Below are positions 7,842 to 15,880 of a stretch of 64,000 nt of DNA, one piece after another. This stretch comes from CALBPI01 sp039821645. Lineage in GTDB: Bacteria > Pseudomonadota > Gammaproteobacteria > Steroidobacterales > Woeseiaceae. The position numbers and the translations under genes were made by a program. The notes under the pieces were generated by a model. It was given only the letters and a program-made list of their open reading frames with translations, was not told the DNA's origin and ran no database searches. Each line of letters starts with the position of its first letter. Positions within the stretch are counted from its first letter, which is position 1. Location of the stretch: positions 3,105-67,104 of the forward strand of contig JBCBNU010000009.1 of the NCBI GenBank assembly GCA_039821645.1, given 5' to 3'.

Positions 7842-10800
7842 ATGAGCGTTGTTGCTAACGAGGCTACGTCGACGGCGTCCCGCCGTGAAGCCGTGCCGCT
7901 CAGATTTGTCACCGCAGCCTCTTTATTCGACGGCCACGACGCCGCGATAAACATCATGCGTCGTCTTATTCAGAGCAAAGGCGCAGAAGTTGTGCATCTC
8001 GGCCACAATCGTAGCGTCGCAGACGTCGTTCGCGCGGCGATTCAGGAAGATGCAGACGGCATTGCGATCAGCTCCTATCAGGGCGGGCACAACGAGTACT
8101 TCCGCTACATGGTCGACATGCTCGCTGAGCACAACGCCGGTCACATCCGCGTATTCGGCGGGGGCGGTGGCACGATTACGCCCGAAGAGATCAAGGACTT
8201 GATGGACTACGGGGTAGCAAGGATCTACCACCCCAATGACGGGATGAACATGGGTCTTGACGCCATGATCGAGGACCTGATCACCAAGACTCGCGAGGGC
8301 CGGGCTACCCGCGCGTTGCTGACTTCCCCAGAAGAGCCAAATCCCAGCGACATGGCGACGCTTGCGGCGATGATCTCGGCGATCGAGCAACAGGGTTTTG
8401 ACCTGGACACGCTCTCGCACCTAAGAAAGACCTGGTCGCTGTCGGCAGCGGTTCCCGTGATCGGCATTACCGGGACAGGCGGTGCCGGCAAGTCGAGCGT
8501 TACCGACGAGTTGCTCAATCGCTTCACGCAGTATTTCCCAGAGCACAAGATTGCCGTTGTTGCGGTTGACCCGACACGACGTCGCACCGGTGGCGCGCTG
8601 CTCGGCGATCGGATCCGCATGAACACGCTGCGTCATCCAAACTTATTCATGCGCTCGATTGCGACGCGCCGCCAACACCTCGCTACAAGCGAGATGCTCG
8701 GCGATATCGTGGCGTTCCTGAAGCACTCCGGCTTCGATCTCGTCATTGTGGAAACCGCGGGTATTGGGCAAAGCGATAGCCAGATTGTCGATCTGGTCGA
8801 CTTCGCGATGTATGTGATGACGTCTGATTATGGAGCGGCCAGTCAGCTCGAAAAGATCGACATGCTGGATTTTGCTGATCTGGTCGTTCTCAATAAATAC
8901 GACAAACGGGGTGCAGAGGACGCATTGCGGGATATTCGCAAACAGTGGAAGCGCAACCGGCTCGAGTTTCAGATGGATGATGAAGCGGTGCCGGTCTATC
9001 CGACCATCGCCAGCCAGTTCAATGATCCCGGCCTTACCTGGATGTTTACTCAGCTGTGCCAGCGACTGGCAGAAAAGCTGCATCTGGATGCGGAGCGGTG
9101 GATCCTGAATGTGCCGCCAGGTGACAAAGAGCCCCGCGCAACCGCGCTGATTCCCGGCGCGCGTCAGCGCTACCTCGCCGAGATTGCGGAACAAGGTAGA
9201 GCGATCAACGGGAGTGTTGATCGCCAAGCGGAGCAGGCGGCGGCAGCGCAGCACTACTACGAATCGTTGAGCGTACTCGAAGATGCGCATCTGCCGCGTC
9301 CCCGCGGTCGGTATGCGCCCGAAGCGTTGACCGGCGAGGGAGATGCGACACTGCTGACTTTGCGCCAGCGGTATCAGGAGGCGATCGGCTCGCTGACCGG
9401 AGAGGCGCAAAAGCTACTCGACGAGTGGCCGGAACGTCGCGAAGGGGTGACAGCTGAGCAATACGAATATTCGGTTCGCGGCAAAACCATCACCGGCAAT
9501 AATTACCGAGAGACGCTGAGCCACCAACGCGTCCCAAAGATTGCGCCACCGCGCACGGAGAGCTGGGGTGAACAGTTGCGTTTCCTCATGCGAGAGAACC
9601 TGCCGGGTGCATATCCGTATACAGGCGGAGTCTACCCTTACCGTCGTACCGGTGAAGACCCGATACGGATGTTTGCAGGTGAAGGGACACCGGAGCGCAC
9701 AAACCGGCGGTTCCATTTCCTGTCGAAGGGGCAACCAGCAGCACGATTGTCGACCGCGTTTGATTCCGTGACGCTTTACGGCGAGGACCCTCACGAGCGG
9801 CCGGATATCTTCGGCAAAGTCGGGAACTCGGGGGTATCGATCGCGACGGTCGATGACATGAAAAAACTGTATTCGGGTTTTGACCTGTGTGCCCCGACGA
9901 CCTCTGTGTCGATGACGATCAACGGGCCGGCGCCGATCATCCTGGCGTTCTTCATGAACACAGCAATCGACCAGCAGGTTGAGAAACATCTCGACGAAGC
10001 CGATGGTTGGGATGAAGCCCAAGCACGTATCGACGCGTATTTCTCCGGTCGTGAGAGGCCGGGATACGACGCGGAGTTACCCGATGGTCACAACGGACTG
10101 GGTCTGCGTCTGTTGGGTATACCCGGGCATGCGGTGGTCGATGCCGAAACGTATGAACGCATTCGTGAGGAAACGTTGAAAACGGTCCGCGGCACGGTCC
10201 AGGCGGATATTCTGAAAGAGGATCAGGCGCAGAACACCTGTATCTTCTCGACGGAGTTCGCGATGAAGATGATGGGTGACGTACAGCAGTACTTCATTGA
10301 TCACAAGGTCAGAAACTACTACAGCGTTTCGATCAGCGGCTATCACATCGCCGAAGCCGGAGCGAACCCGATATCGCAACTGGCGTTTACGCTGTCCAAT
10401 GGCTTCACCATTGTCGAGTACTACCTCTCACGCGGCATGGACATAGACGACTTCGCGCCGAATCTCTCGTTCTTCTTCTCCAACGGGATGGATCCGGAGT
10501 ACACGGTGATTGGACGCGTTGCGCGACGCATTTGGGCGCGGGCGATGCGCGAGCGCTACGGAGCGAGTGCAAGAAGCCAGATGATGAAGTATCACATCCA
10601 GACTTCCGGGCGCAGCTTGCATGCGCAGGAAATCAGTTTCAACGACATTCGAACGACGTTGCAGGCCATGTATGCGTTGTTCGATAACTGTAATTCCCTG
10701 CACACCAATGCGTTTGATGAGGCGATCACCACGCCGACCGAACAGTCAGTACGGCGCGCTGTTGCGATCCAGTTGATCATCAATCGGGAGTTGGGTCTGA

Positions 10801-11291
10801 ACTTCTGCGAAAACCCATGGCAAGGCTCTTACATTGTCGATGCGCTCACAGACCTCGTAGAAGAGGCGGTGTACCAGGAGTTTGAGAGAATCTCCGAACG
10901 CGGCGGTGTTCTGGGCGCGATGGACACGATGTATCAACGCGGCAAGATTCAGGAAGAGAGTCTTTACTACGAGAGCAAGAAGCACGACGGCAGTTTGCCG
11001 CTCATCGGTGTGAACACCTTCTTGCCTCCGGAAGGCCAGGAAGACGAGATCCATGAACTTGAGTTGATTCGATCAACAGACGAAGAGAAGCATCAACAAA
11101 TTCACTCGCTGCGCGCGTTCCAACGACATGCTGAGTCCACGACCACACGGGCGTTAGCCAAACTACAAACGGTTGCTCGTGAGCGCGGAAACCTGTTTGA
11201 CGCATTGATGGACGCGGTGCAGGTATGCTCGCTCGGTCAGATCTCCGGTGCGCTATATGCGGTCGGCGGCGAATACCGCAGGAACATGTAG
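7842..11291 (+). CDS. icmF: Fused isobutyryl-CoA mutase (B12-dependent, with G-protein chaperone)
   Basis: Adenosylcobalamin-dependent acyl-CoA mutase of 1149 residues with the IcmF domain order. First comes the B12-binding domain (about 15-150), with DGH at residues 30-32 giving the cobalt-ligand His. Next is a MeaB/MeaI-type GTPase chaperone (about 190-430; P-loop GTGGAGKSS near 210-219, NKYD). Last is the mutase TIM barrel (about 560-1110). IcmF interconverts isobutyryl-CoA and n-butyryl-CoA, and some members also act on isovaleryl/pivalyl-CoA. Gln797 replaces the carboxylate-binding Arg207 of methylmalonyl-CoA mutase, as expected for IcmF. Tyr598 is at the position of MCM Tyr89, where IcmF usually has Phe. 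ATG 7842 follows a G-rich stretch and removes a 33-residue extension that would run through the operator. Confidence 0.93.
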   Translation: MSVVANEATSTASRREAVPLRFVTAASLFDGHDAAINIMRRLIQSKGAEVVHLGHNRSVADVVRAAIQEDADGIAISSYQGGHNEYFRYMVDMLAEHNAGHIRVFGGGGGTITPEEIKDLMDYGVARIYHPNDGMNMGLDAMIEDLITKTREGRATRALLTSPEEPNPSDMATLAAMISAIEQQGFDLDTLSHLRKTWSLSAAVPVIGITGTGGAGKSSVTDELLNRFTQYFPEHKIAVVAVDPTRRRTGGALLGDRIRMNTLRHPNLFMRSIATRRQHLATSEMLGDIVAFLKHSGFDLVIVETAGIGQSDSQIVDLVDFAMYVMTSDYGAASQLEKIDMLDFADLVVLNKYDKRGAEDALRDIRKQWKRNRLEFQMDDEAVPVYPTIASQFNDPGLTWMFTQLCQRLAEKLHLDAERWILNVPPGDKEPRATALIPGARQRYLAEIAEQGRAINGSVDRQAEQAAAAQHYYESLSVLEDAHLPRPRGRYAPEALTGEGDATLLTLRQRYQEAIGSLTGEAQKLLDEWPERREGVTAEQYEYSVRGKTITGNNYRETLSHQRVPKIAPPRTESWGEQLRFLMRENLPGAYPYTGGVYPYRRTGEDPIRMFAGEGTPERTNRRFHFLSKGQPAARLSTAFDSVTLYGEDPHERPDIFGKVGNSGVSIATVDDMKKLYSGFDLCAPTTSVSMTINGPAPIILAFFMNTAIDQQVEKHLDEADGWDEAQARIDAYFSGRERPGYDAELPDGHNGLGLRLLGIPGHAVVDAETYERIREETLKTVRGTVQADILKEDQAQNTCIFSTEFAMKMMGDVQQYFIDHKVRNYYSVSISGYHIAEAGANPISQLAFTLSNGFTIVEYYLSRGMDIDDFAPNLSFFFSNGMDPEYTVIGRVARRIWARAMRERYGASARSQMMKYHIQTSGRSLHAQEISFNDIRTTLQAMYALFDNCNSLHTNAFDEAITTPTEQSVRRAVAIQLIINRELGLNFCENPWQGSYIVDALTDLVEEAVYQEFERISERGGVLGAMDTMYQRGKIQEESLYYESKKHDGSLPLIGVNTFLPPEGQEDEIHELELIRSTDEEKHQQIHSLRAFQRHAESTTTRALAKLQTVARERGNLFDALMDAVQVCSLGQISGALYAVGGEYRRNM

Positions 11292-11295
11292 TTCG

Positions 11296-12054
11296 ATGGC
11301 GAGTGGACATGAGCATTTGGCGGTCGAGCGAGACGGCGCCGTACTCACGCTGACACTGAACCGGCCCGATGCGCTCAACGCATTGACATCGCAGATGCTC
11401 GAAAGCCTCGCGTCAGAATTGCTCGCGGCAGAAGCGGACGACAGTCTGCGCTGCGTGGTGATCACCGGTGCAGGTCGCGCCTTTTCCGCCGGCGTTGACT
11501 TGAAGGCGCTTGGTGGGCGCCCCATCGAGCGCGGCATGGTTGGCGACATCCTCGATTTCCCGGCACGCAAAGCGATCGATTGCATGGCGCGTATGCCGCA
11601 GGTCGTGATCGGCAAGATCAATGGGCATTGCTTTACCGGTGCGCTTGAGCTGGCGTTGGGCTGTGACCTTTTGTTCTCGTCGTCGAAAACCAAATTCGGC
11701 GATACCCACGCGAAATGGGGTGTGCGTCCAACCTGGGGTATGTCCCAGCGATTGCCACGGCGCATCGGTTATGCAAGAGCCAAATATGTCGGTCTGACAG
11801 CTCGCCCATTCAGCGCCACGAAAGCGCATGAGTGGGGGATGGTCAGCGGCGTTGCTGAGCCAGAGTCACTGGATGCGCTGGTTGATGAGCAAATAGATGC
11901 GATTCTCGACAACAGCCCCGATGTCCTAGCGGCGTACAAAGACCTCTGGCGCCGCAGCGAAGGTTTGGCGCTGGACGAGGGGATTGCGATTGAGACAGGA
12001 TCACAATACGACATCTCTGACACTAATGAACGCTTGGCAGAGTTTCTGAAATGA
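11296..12054 (+). CDS. Enoyl-CoA hydratase/isomerase family protein
   Basis: Crotonase of 252 residues. GRAFSAGVDLKALGG and FTGALELALGCD form the CoA/oxyanion-hole region, with Glu retained at the first catalytic position. The second Glu position lies in DTHAKWGVRPTWGMS, the DTHA...P.WG.S pattern of a common crotonase subgroup whose reactions are mostly uncharacterised. ATG 11296 lies 4 bases after the icmF stop, and its own stop overlaps the thioesterase start (ATGA), so the three form one operon. A hydratase step on the butyryl/crotonyl-CoA arising after isobutyryl-CoA isomerisation would fit. Confidence 0.88.
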   Translation: MASGHEHLAVERDGAVLTLTLNRPDALNALTSQMLESLASELLAAEADDSLRCVVITGAGRAFSAGVDLKALGGRPIERGMVGDILDFPARKAIDCMARMPQVVIGKINGHCFTGALELALGCDLLFSSSKTKFGDTHAKWGVRPTWGMSQRLPRRIGYARAKYVGLTARPFSATKAHEWGMVSGVAEPESLDALVDEQIDAILDNSPDVLAAYKDLWRRSEGLALDEGIAIETGSQYDISDTNERLAEFLK

Positions 12055-12500
12055 AAGAGCCATTGTCTTTGGAAGACTTGGGTATCCCAGACTACCTCGG
12101 TACCTATCTCGATTTTCTCGACTTCCGGATCGTCGATGCCAAGCCGGGTTTCGTGCGTATGGAAATGCCACTCAACAGGCAGCATACGAACACAATGGGC
12201 ATGGCGCACGGTGGCATCATTATGAGCATGCTGGACATCGCTGGTGCGTTCAGTGCTCACATGCATAGTGATCACGACCAGGTGTCCATTACGGTTTCGC
12301 AGAACACGAACTTCATTCGACCCGTAACCGGCGAGGTTCTGGTCGCGGAGGGTAGGGTTGTGCGGCGCACCGGTTCAACGGCCTTCACCGAGTCTCACAT
12401 TCTGGATTCGAATGCCGGTGATGACCGTGAGACGCAGCTTTGTGCGCAAGGTCAGTGCGTGTTCAGGCTTCGCGATCGTGGTCGGGCGAAGGTGCGCTGA
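12051..12500 (+). CDS. PaaI family hot-dog thioesterase
   Basis: Single hot-dog acyl-CoA thioesterase of 149 residues. The family core HGGIIMSMLDIAGAFSA holds the acidic residue (Asp) in the alpha-helix that activates water in PaaI-like enzymes. NTNFIRPVTGEVLVAEGRVV is the typical second half. Such enzymes release free acids from stalled CoA thioesters and so recycle CoA. Its start overlaps the stop of the upstream crotonase by 4 bases. It converges with the P450 gene, leaving 8 bases between the stops. The preferred acyl chain cannot be told. Confidence 0.88.
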   Translation: MKEPLSLEDLGIPDYLGTYLDFLDFRIVDAKPGFVRMEMPLNRQHTNTMGMAHGGIIMSMLDIAGAFSAHMHSDHDQVSITVSQNTNFIRPVTGEVLVAEGRVVRRTGSTAFTESHILDSNAGDDRETQLCAQGQCVFRLRDRGRAKVR

Positions 12501-12508
12501 GCGCCAGC

Positions 12509-13867
12509 TTAGCCGCGGGGCGTCAGTACCAGGGGTAAACCGTCTTTCGGTTTAGGGATCGGAATCTGCTGCATCTTCAGCTCGTAGTTGTCTGGCAGTG
12601 AAATCTCGAACTGAGAAACCAGCTCGCGTAGGAACACCTTCGCCAGAATCTGTGCGAAGTGCATGCCGATGCATTTGTGTGCACCACCACCATAGGGCAC
12701 AAACGCAAACGGATGTCGCCGATGCTCAGCCCGTTCCTCCGAGAACCGTTCCGGATCGAATCGTTCGGGGTCGGTCCAGTATTGTTCATCGTAGTGTGCA
12801 CCATCTGGCGATACCCCGATCTGGACGTTTTCCGGAATTCTCACGCCTTCAAATTCAAACTCGCGTACGGTACGACGAGGGATGTAAGGGACTGGCCCCC
12901 ACATTCGCAATGCTTCGTTAAACAACATCTCGCTTTGTTTCAGCTCAGCCTGATCGTCATAGCTCAACGCAGCTTCGCCAAACGCTGCTGCCTCGTCACG
13001 AAGTCTTTGCTGCCACTCGGGATACTTTGCCAGTGCATGCACGGCGGTCGTCAGCGAACTCGTGACCGTGTCGTGTGCCGCCATCATCAGGAAGATAATG
13101 TGGTTGACAATGTCTTCGTCGGAGTAGGGATTTCCTGCTTCGTCGACGGTCTGACATAGCCGCGTAAACATGTCCTGTCCATCGCCTGCTCGACGTGCTG
13201 CTATTTGAGCGCTGAAAAAAACTGCGAGCTGCTCACGCCCACGCAGGCCACGCCACAGCGAGAGTCCCGGTATCGGTACGCGGACGACGGCAAGCGACGC
13301 AGCGACCGTGTCCACGAATGCCTGATTCAACGCATCGGCACGTTCATCCAGCTCGATCCCCAGAAACGCAACCGCCGCGTTGTCGAGGGTCAGCTGCTTG
13401 ATGGAAGGGTAAAAGTGGAAGTCTTTTTGGTGACGCCACGACTGGATGTGTTGGCGCGCAATCTTATGCATTGCCTGCATGTAATGAACTAGTGCGTCCC
13501 GTTTGAAGGCGCTTTGCATCATCCGACGGTGCAGGCGGTGCTCATCGAAGTCCATAAGCATCAGGCCACGCGAAAATAGTCGCCCAATCGAATGGTCCCA
13601 ACCGCCAGCGCTGGAGAAATTCCTATCGCGGTCCTGAAGCACTAATTGCAGCGCGTCTGCACCGGTCAGTGCGACGGTACGTTGACCAAGAAACCGGATC
13701 CGATATGCCGCGCCGTACGTATCCCGCATACGCCGTGACATTCCGCGAGGGTCGGTCAGGAACTCGTAAGCCAAGCCGAAGAATGGCACACCGTCTTCGC
13801 CCGGGATGTGCATCACATTGTCGCTGGCTCGCCTCCCTGCCGTTGATTTCAGCGCTTGCTCCGCCAT
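12509..13867 (-). CDS. Cytochrome P450
   Basis: Haem-thiolate monooxygenase of 452 residues, soluble bacterial type with no membrane anchor. The haem-binding loop FVPYGGGAHKCIG places the thiolate at Cys399. The K-helix ExxR is NEALR, and the I-helix oxygen-activation motif is MMAAHDTVTSS. Overall it resembles CYP51/CYP107-like bacterial enzymes that hydroxylate terpenoid, sterol or fatty substrates, but I cannot assign a substrate. No ferredoxin or reductase gene is adjacent. The start is uncertain: GGAGG directly abuts ATG 13867, and ATG 13813 is possible. It is divergent from a TetR gene, with an inverted repeat between them that overlaps its probable promoter. Confidence 0.92.
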   Translation of the reverse strand: MAEQALKSTAGRRASDNVMHIPGEDGVPFFGLAYEFLTDPRGMSRRMRDTYGAAYRIRFLGQRTVALTGADALQLVLQDRDRNFSSAGGWDHSIGRLFSRGLMLMDFDEHRLHRRMMQSAFKRDALVHYMQAMHKIARQHIQSWRHQKDFHFYPSIKQLTLDNAAVAFLGIELDERADALNQAFVDTVAASLAVVRVPIPGLSLWRGLRGREQLAVFFSAQIAARRAGDGQDMFTRLCQTVDEAGNPYSDEDIVNHIIFLMMAAHDTVTSSLTTAVHALAKYPEWQQRLRDEAAAFGEAALSYDDQAELKQSEMLFNEALRMWGPVPYIPRRTVREFEFEGVRIPENVQIGVSPDGAHYDEQYWTDPERFDPERFSEERAEHRRHPFAFVPYGGGAHKCIGMHFAQILAKVFLRELVSQFEISLPDNYELKMQQIPIPKPKDGLPLVLTPRG

Positions 13868-13915
13868 CCTCCGCGTCCCCCGAAGCTCGATGTTGCGCTG
13901 ATATTAGGTTACTTG

Positions 13916-13930
13916 CTTGTTGACAACAAG
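13916..13930. promoter_or_regulatory. Inverted repeat, candidate TetR operator between P450 and tetR
   Basis: Arms CTTGTTG and CAACAAG surround a single central A, a 15-base near-perfect palindrome in the divergent region. It contains TTGACA on the + strand (13920-13925) and TTGTCA on the - strand. A repressor bound here would therefore cover the -35 region of the P450 promoter and probably that of the tetR-thiolase operon. Confidence 0.6.
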
Positions 13931-13981
13931 TATTCTGGAGCGCAGCATTGCAGAGGGTGCTTACTAGGATATGGATCGACT

Positions 13982-14623
13982 TTGACTCAGCCCAAGACCG
14001 CATCGACCGTACAAAACAGCGTTGGCAAGACGCAGGCGCAGCGTGTGGCGGCGTCGGATAAGGCCATGCTCGATGCAGCGATGGCCTTGATACTGGAAAA
14101 TGGGATGGACGGTACGACCCTGGCTGCCATCGGCGAACGTGCCGGCTATAGCCGTGGGCTCGCTACTTACCGGTTCGGCTCCAAAGCCGGCCTTTTTCGA
14201 GAAGTTTCCGGCAATATCCAGAGACATTGGTCGGATTACCTGAACGCGGCAGTTGGCCAGGACTCTGGTATCGACGCCTTATGCAACGCCGCCAGCGCTT
14301 TCCATCACTTTGTGCTCGAGTTTCCTCAGGAAATTCGTGTCCTGCACATCCTATATTATGGCGGGGCGTCGCCAAATTCCGATGTGCGCGGTTTGGCCAA
14401 GCAGGCCTTTTCTCGCCAAGTGGCTGACGCAGAACGCTGGGTAGAGGACGGCCTTGCGTCCGGATCGATTCGGAAGGACGTCGATCCACGGTCCATCGCG
14501 GCTCAGTATGTCGCGCATATCGCCGGCCTTACCTACATCTGGTTGCTAAACCCCGGGGACATTGATTTCACCCGGATTCACCAAGACTTTATCCGCACGT
14601 TGCGCGAGCGACTGGCGGCCTGA
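13982..14623 (+). CDS. TetR family transcriptional regulator heading the beta-oxidation operon
   Basis: TetR-type repressor, about 213 residues from TTG 13982. The helix-turn-helix reads ILENGMDGTTLAAIGERAGYSRGLATYRFGSK (roughly residues 34-65). The start codon is uncertain: the frame is open further upstream to 13856, but that would run through the operator, and no strong ribosome site marks any start. It lies 21 bases upstream of the thiolase gene in the same direction and is divergent from the P450 gene. It probably controls both, through the palindrome at 13916-13930, in response to an acyl-CoA; this is inference. Confidence 0.85.
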   Translation: MTQPKTASTVQNSVGKTQAQRVAASDKAMLDAAMALILENGMDGTTLAAIGERAGYSRGLATYRFGSKAGLFREVSGNIQRHWSDYLNAAVGQDSGIDALCNAASAFHHFVLEFPQEIRVLHILYYGGASPNSDVRGLAKQAFSRQVADAERWVEDGLASGSIRKDVDPRSIAAQYVAHIAGLTYIWLLNPGDIDFTRIHQDFIRTLRERLAA

Positions 14624-14644
14624 CCATTCATAGGGAGACTCACG

Positions 14645-15853
14645 ATGGCTGACGCCTTTGTTTATGACCATGTACGCACGCCGCGGGGGCGCGGTAAAGC
14701 CAGCGGTTCGCTGCATCCCATCACGCCGGTCGAATTGACCTCACAGATGCTGTCGTCGTTGCGCGACCGCAATGAACTGGACACCAGCTACCTGGATGAC
14801 GTCGTCCTTGGTTGTGTGTCACCGGTGGGCGAGCAGGGCGCCAACATCGCGCGTATCAGCGCACTGACTGCTGGCTATGAACAGAACGTACCGGGCAAGC
14901 AGCTCAACCGTTTCTGTGCGTCCGGACTCGAAGCGATCAACACAGCCGCATCGCAGGTCATGGCAGGTCAATCCGATCTTGCCATCGGCGGAGGTGTGGA
15001 ATGTATGTCGCGTGTGCCGATGGGATCAGACTCCGGTGCAATGGCTGCAGACCCGCGTGTCGCCTACGACACCTACTTCGCGCCGCAGGGCATCAGTGCG
15101 GATTTGATTGCGTCCAAGTACGGATTCTCGCGCGACGATGTCGACGGCTACGCCGTGGAAAGCCAGAAGCGCGCCGCGAATGCGTGGGAGCAGGGCTACT
15201 TCAAGAATTCGGTTGTTCCCGTTGTCGATCGGTTGGGCATGACGGTGCTCGACCACGACGAACACATGCGTCCGGGTACCACCAAAGACGATCTCGGTAA
15301 TTTGAATCCAGCGTTTGTGATTCCTGGCGAGCAAGCTGGTTTCGATGCCGTCGCACTGCAGCGCTACCCGGAAGTCGAAGCGATTCACCACGTGCATACG
15401 GGTGGAAACTCCAGCGGTATCGTTGATGGCGCAGCAGGGGTTCTCATTGGCAGTAAGGACATTGGCGATGCGTTGGGTCTGAAGCCACGTGCACGGATCA
15501 AGGGTTTTGCGTCAATCGGTACCGAACCCACCATCATGTTGACTGGCCCCGCGCCTTCCGCCGAGAAGGTGTTGAAGCGTTGCGGTATGACGACCAGCGA
15601 TATCGACCTGTTTGAGCTGAATGAAGCGTTTGCATCGGTGGTGCTGCTGTTCATGCAGCAGCTGGATGTCGATCACGACAAACTCAATGTGAATGGTGGC
15701 GCGATTGCGATGGGTCATCCGTTGGGTGCGACTGGCGCGATGATTTTCGGCACTGTTCTGGATGAGCTTGAGCGTCGCGACCAGTCGACTGCGCTCATCA
15801 ATCTTTGCGTTGGCGGCGGTATGGGTACCGCAACTATCATCGAGCGCGTTTAA
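14645..15853 (+). CDS. Acetyl-CoA C-acyltransferase (3-ketoacyl-CoA thiolase)
   Basis: Degradative thiolase of 402 residues, the last step of beta-oxidation: 3-ketoacyl-CoA plus CoA gives acetyl-CoA plus a shortened acyl-CoA. All three signatures are present. The nucleophile Cys is in NRFCASGLEAIN (about residue 91), the catalytic His in GGAIAMGHPLGATGA (about 358) and the second Cys in NLCVGGGMGTA (about 388). GGGVECMSRVPMGS is also typical. GGGAG-like GGGAGA sits just upstream of the ATG. It precedes fadB, the FadA-FadB pair that forms a trifunctional complex, although in the order thiolase-fadB, opposite to E. coli fadBA. Confidence 0.93.
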   Translation: MADAFVYDHVRTPRGRGKASGSLHPITPVELTSQMLSSLRDRNELDTSYLDDVVLGCVSPVGEQGANIARISALTAGYEQNVPGKQLNRFCASGLEAINTAASQVMAGQSDLAIGGGVECMSRVPMGSDSGAMAADPRVAYDTYFAPQGISADLIASKYGFSRDDVDGYAVESQKRAANAWEQGYFKNSVVPVVDRLGMTVLDHDEHMRPGTTKDDLGNLNPAFVIPGEQAGFDAVALQRYPEVEAIHHVHTGGNSSGIVDGAAGVLIGSKDIGDALGLKPRARIKGFASIGTEPTIMLTGPAPSAEKVLKRCGMTTSDIDLFELNEAFASVVLLFMQQLDVDHDKLNVNGGAIAMGHPLGATGAMIFGTVLDELERRDQSTALINLCVGGGMGTATIIERV

Positions 15854-15880
15854 GCGCCCGTCATACATGAGGACAACACT

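Noticed and set aside
8643..9410. 255-codon open frame opposite icmF
   Set aside because: Entirely within the IcmF chaperone domain; no family motif or ribosome site.
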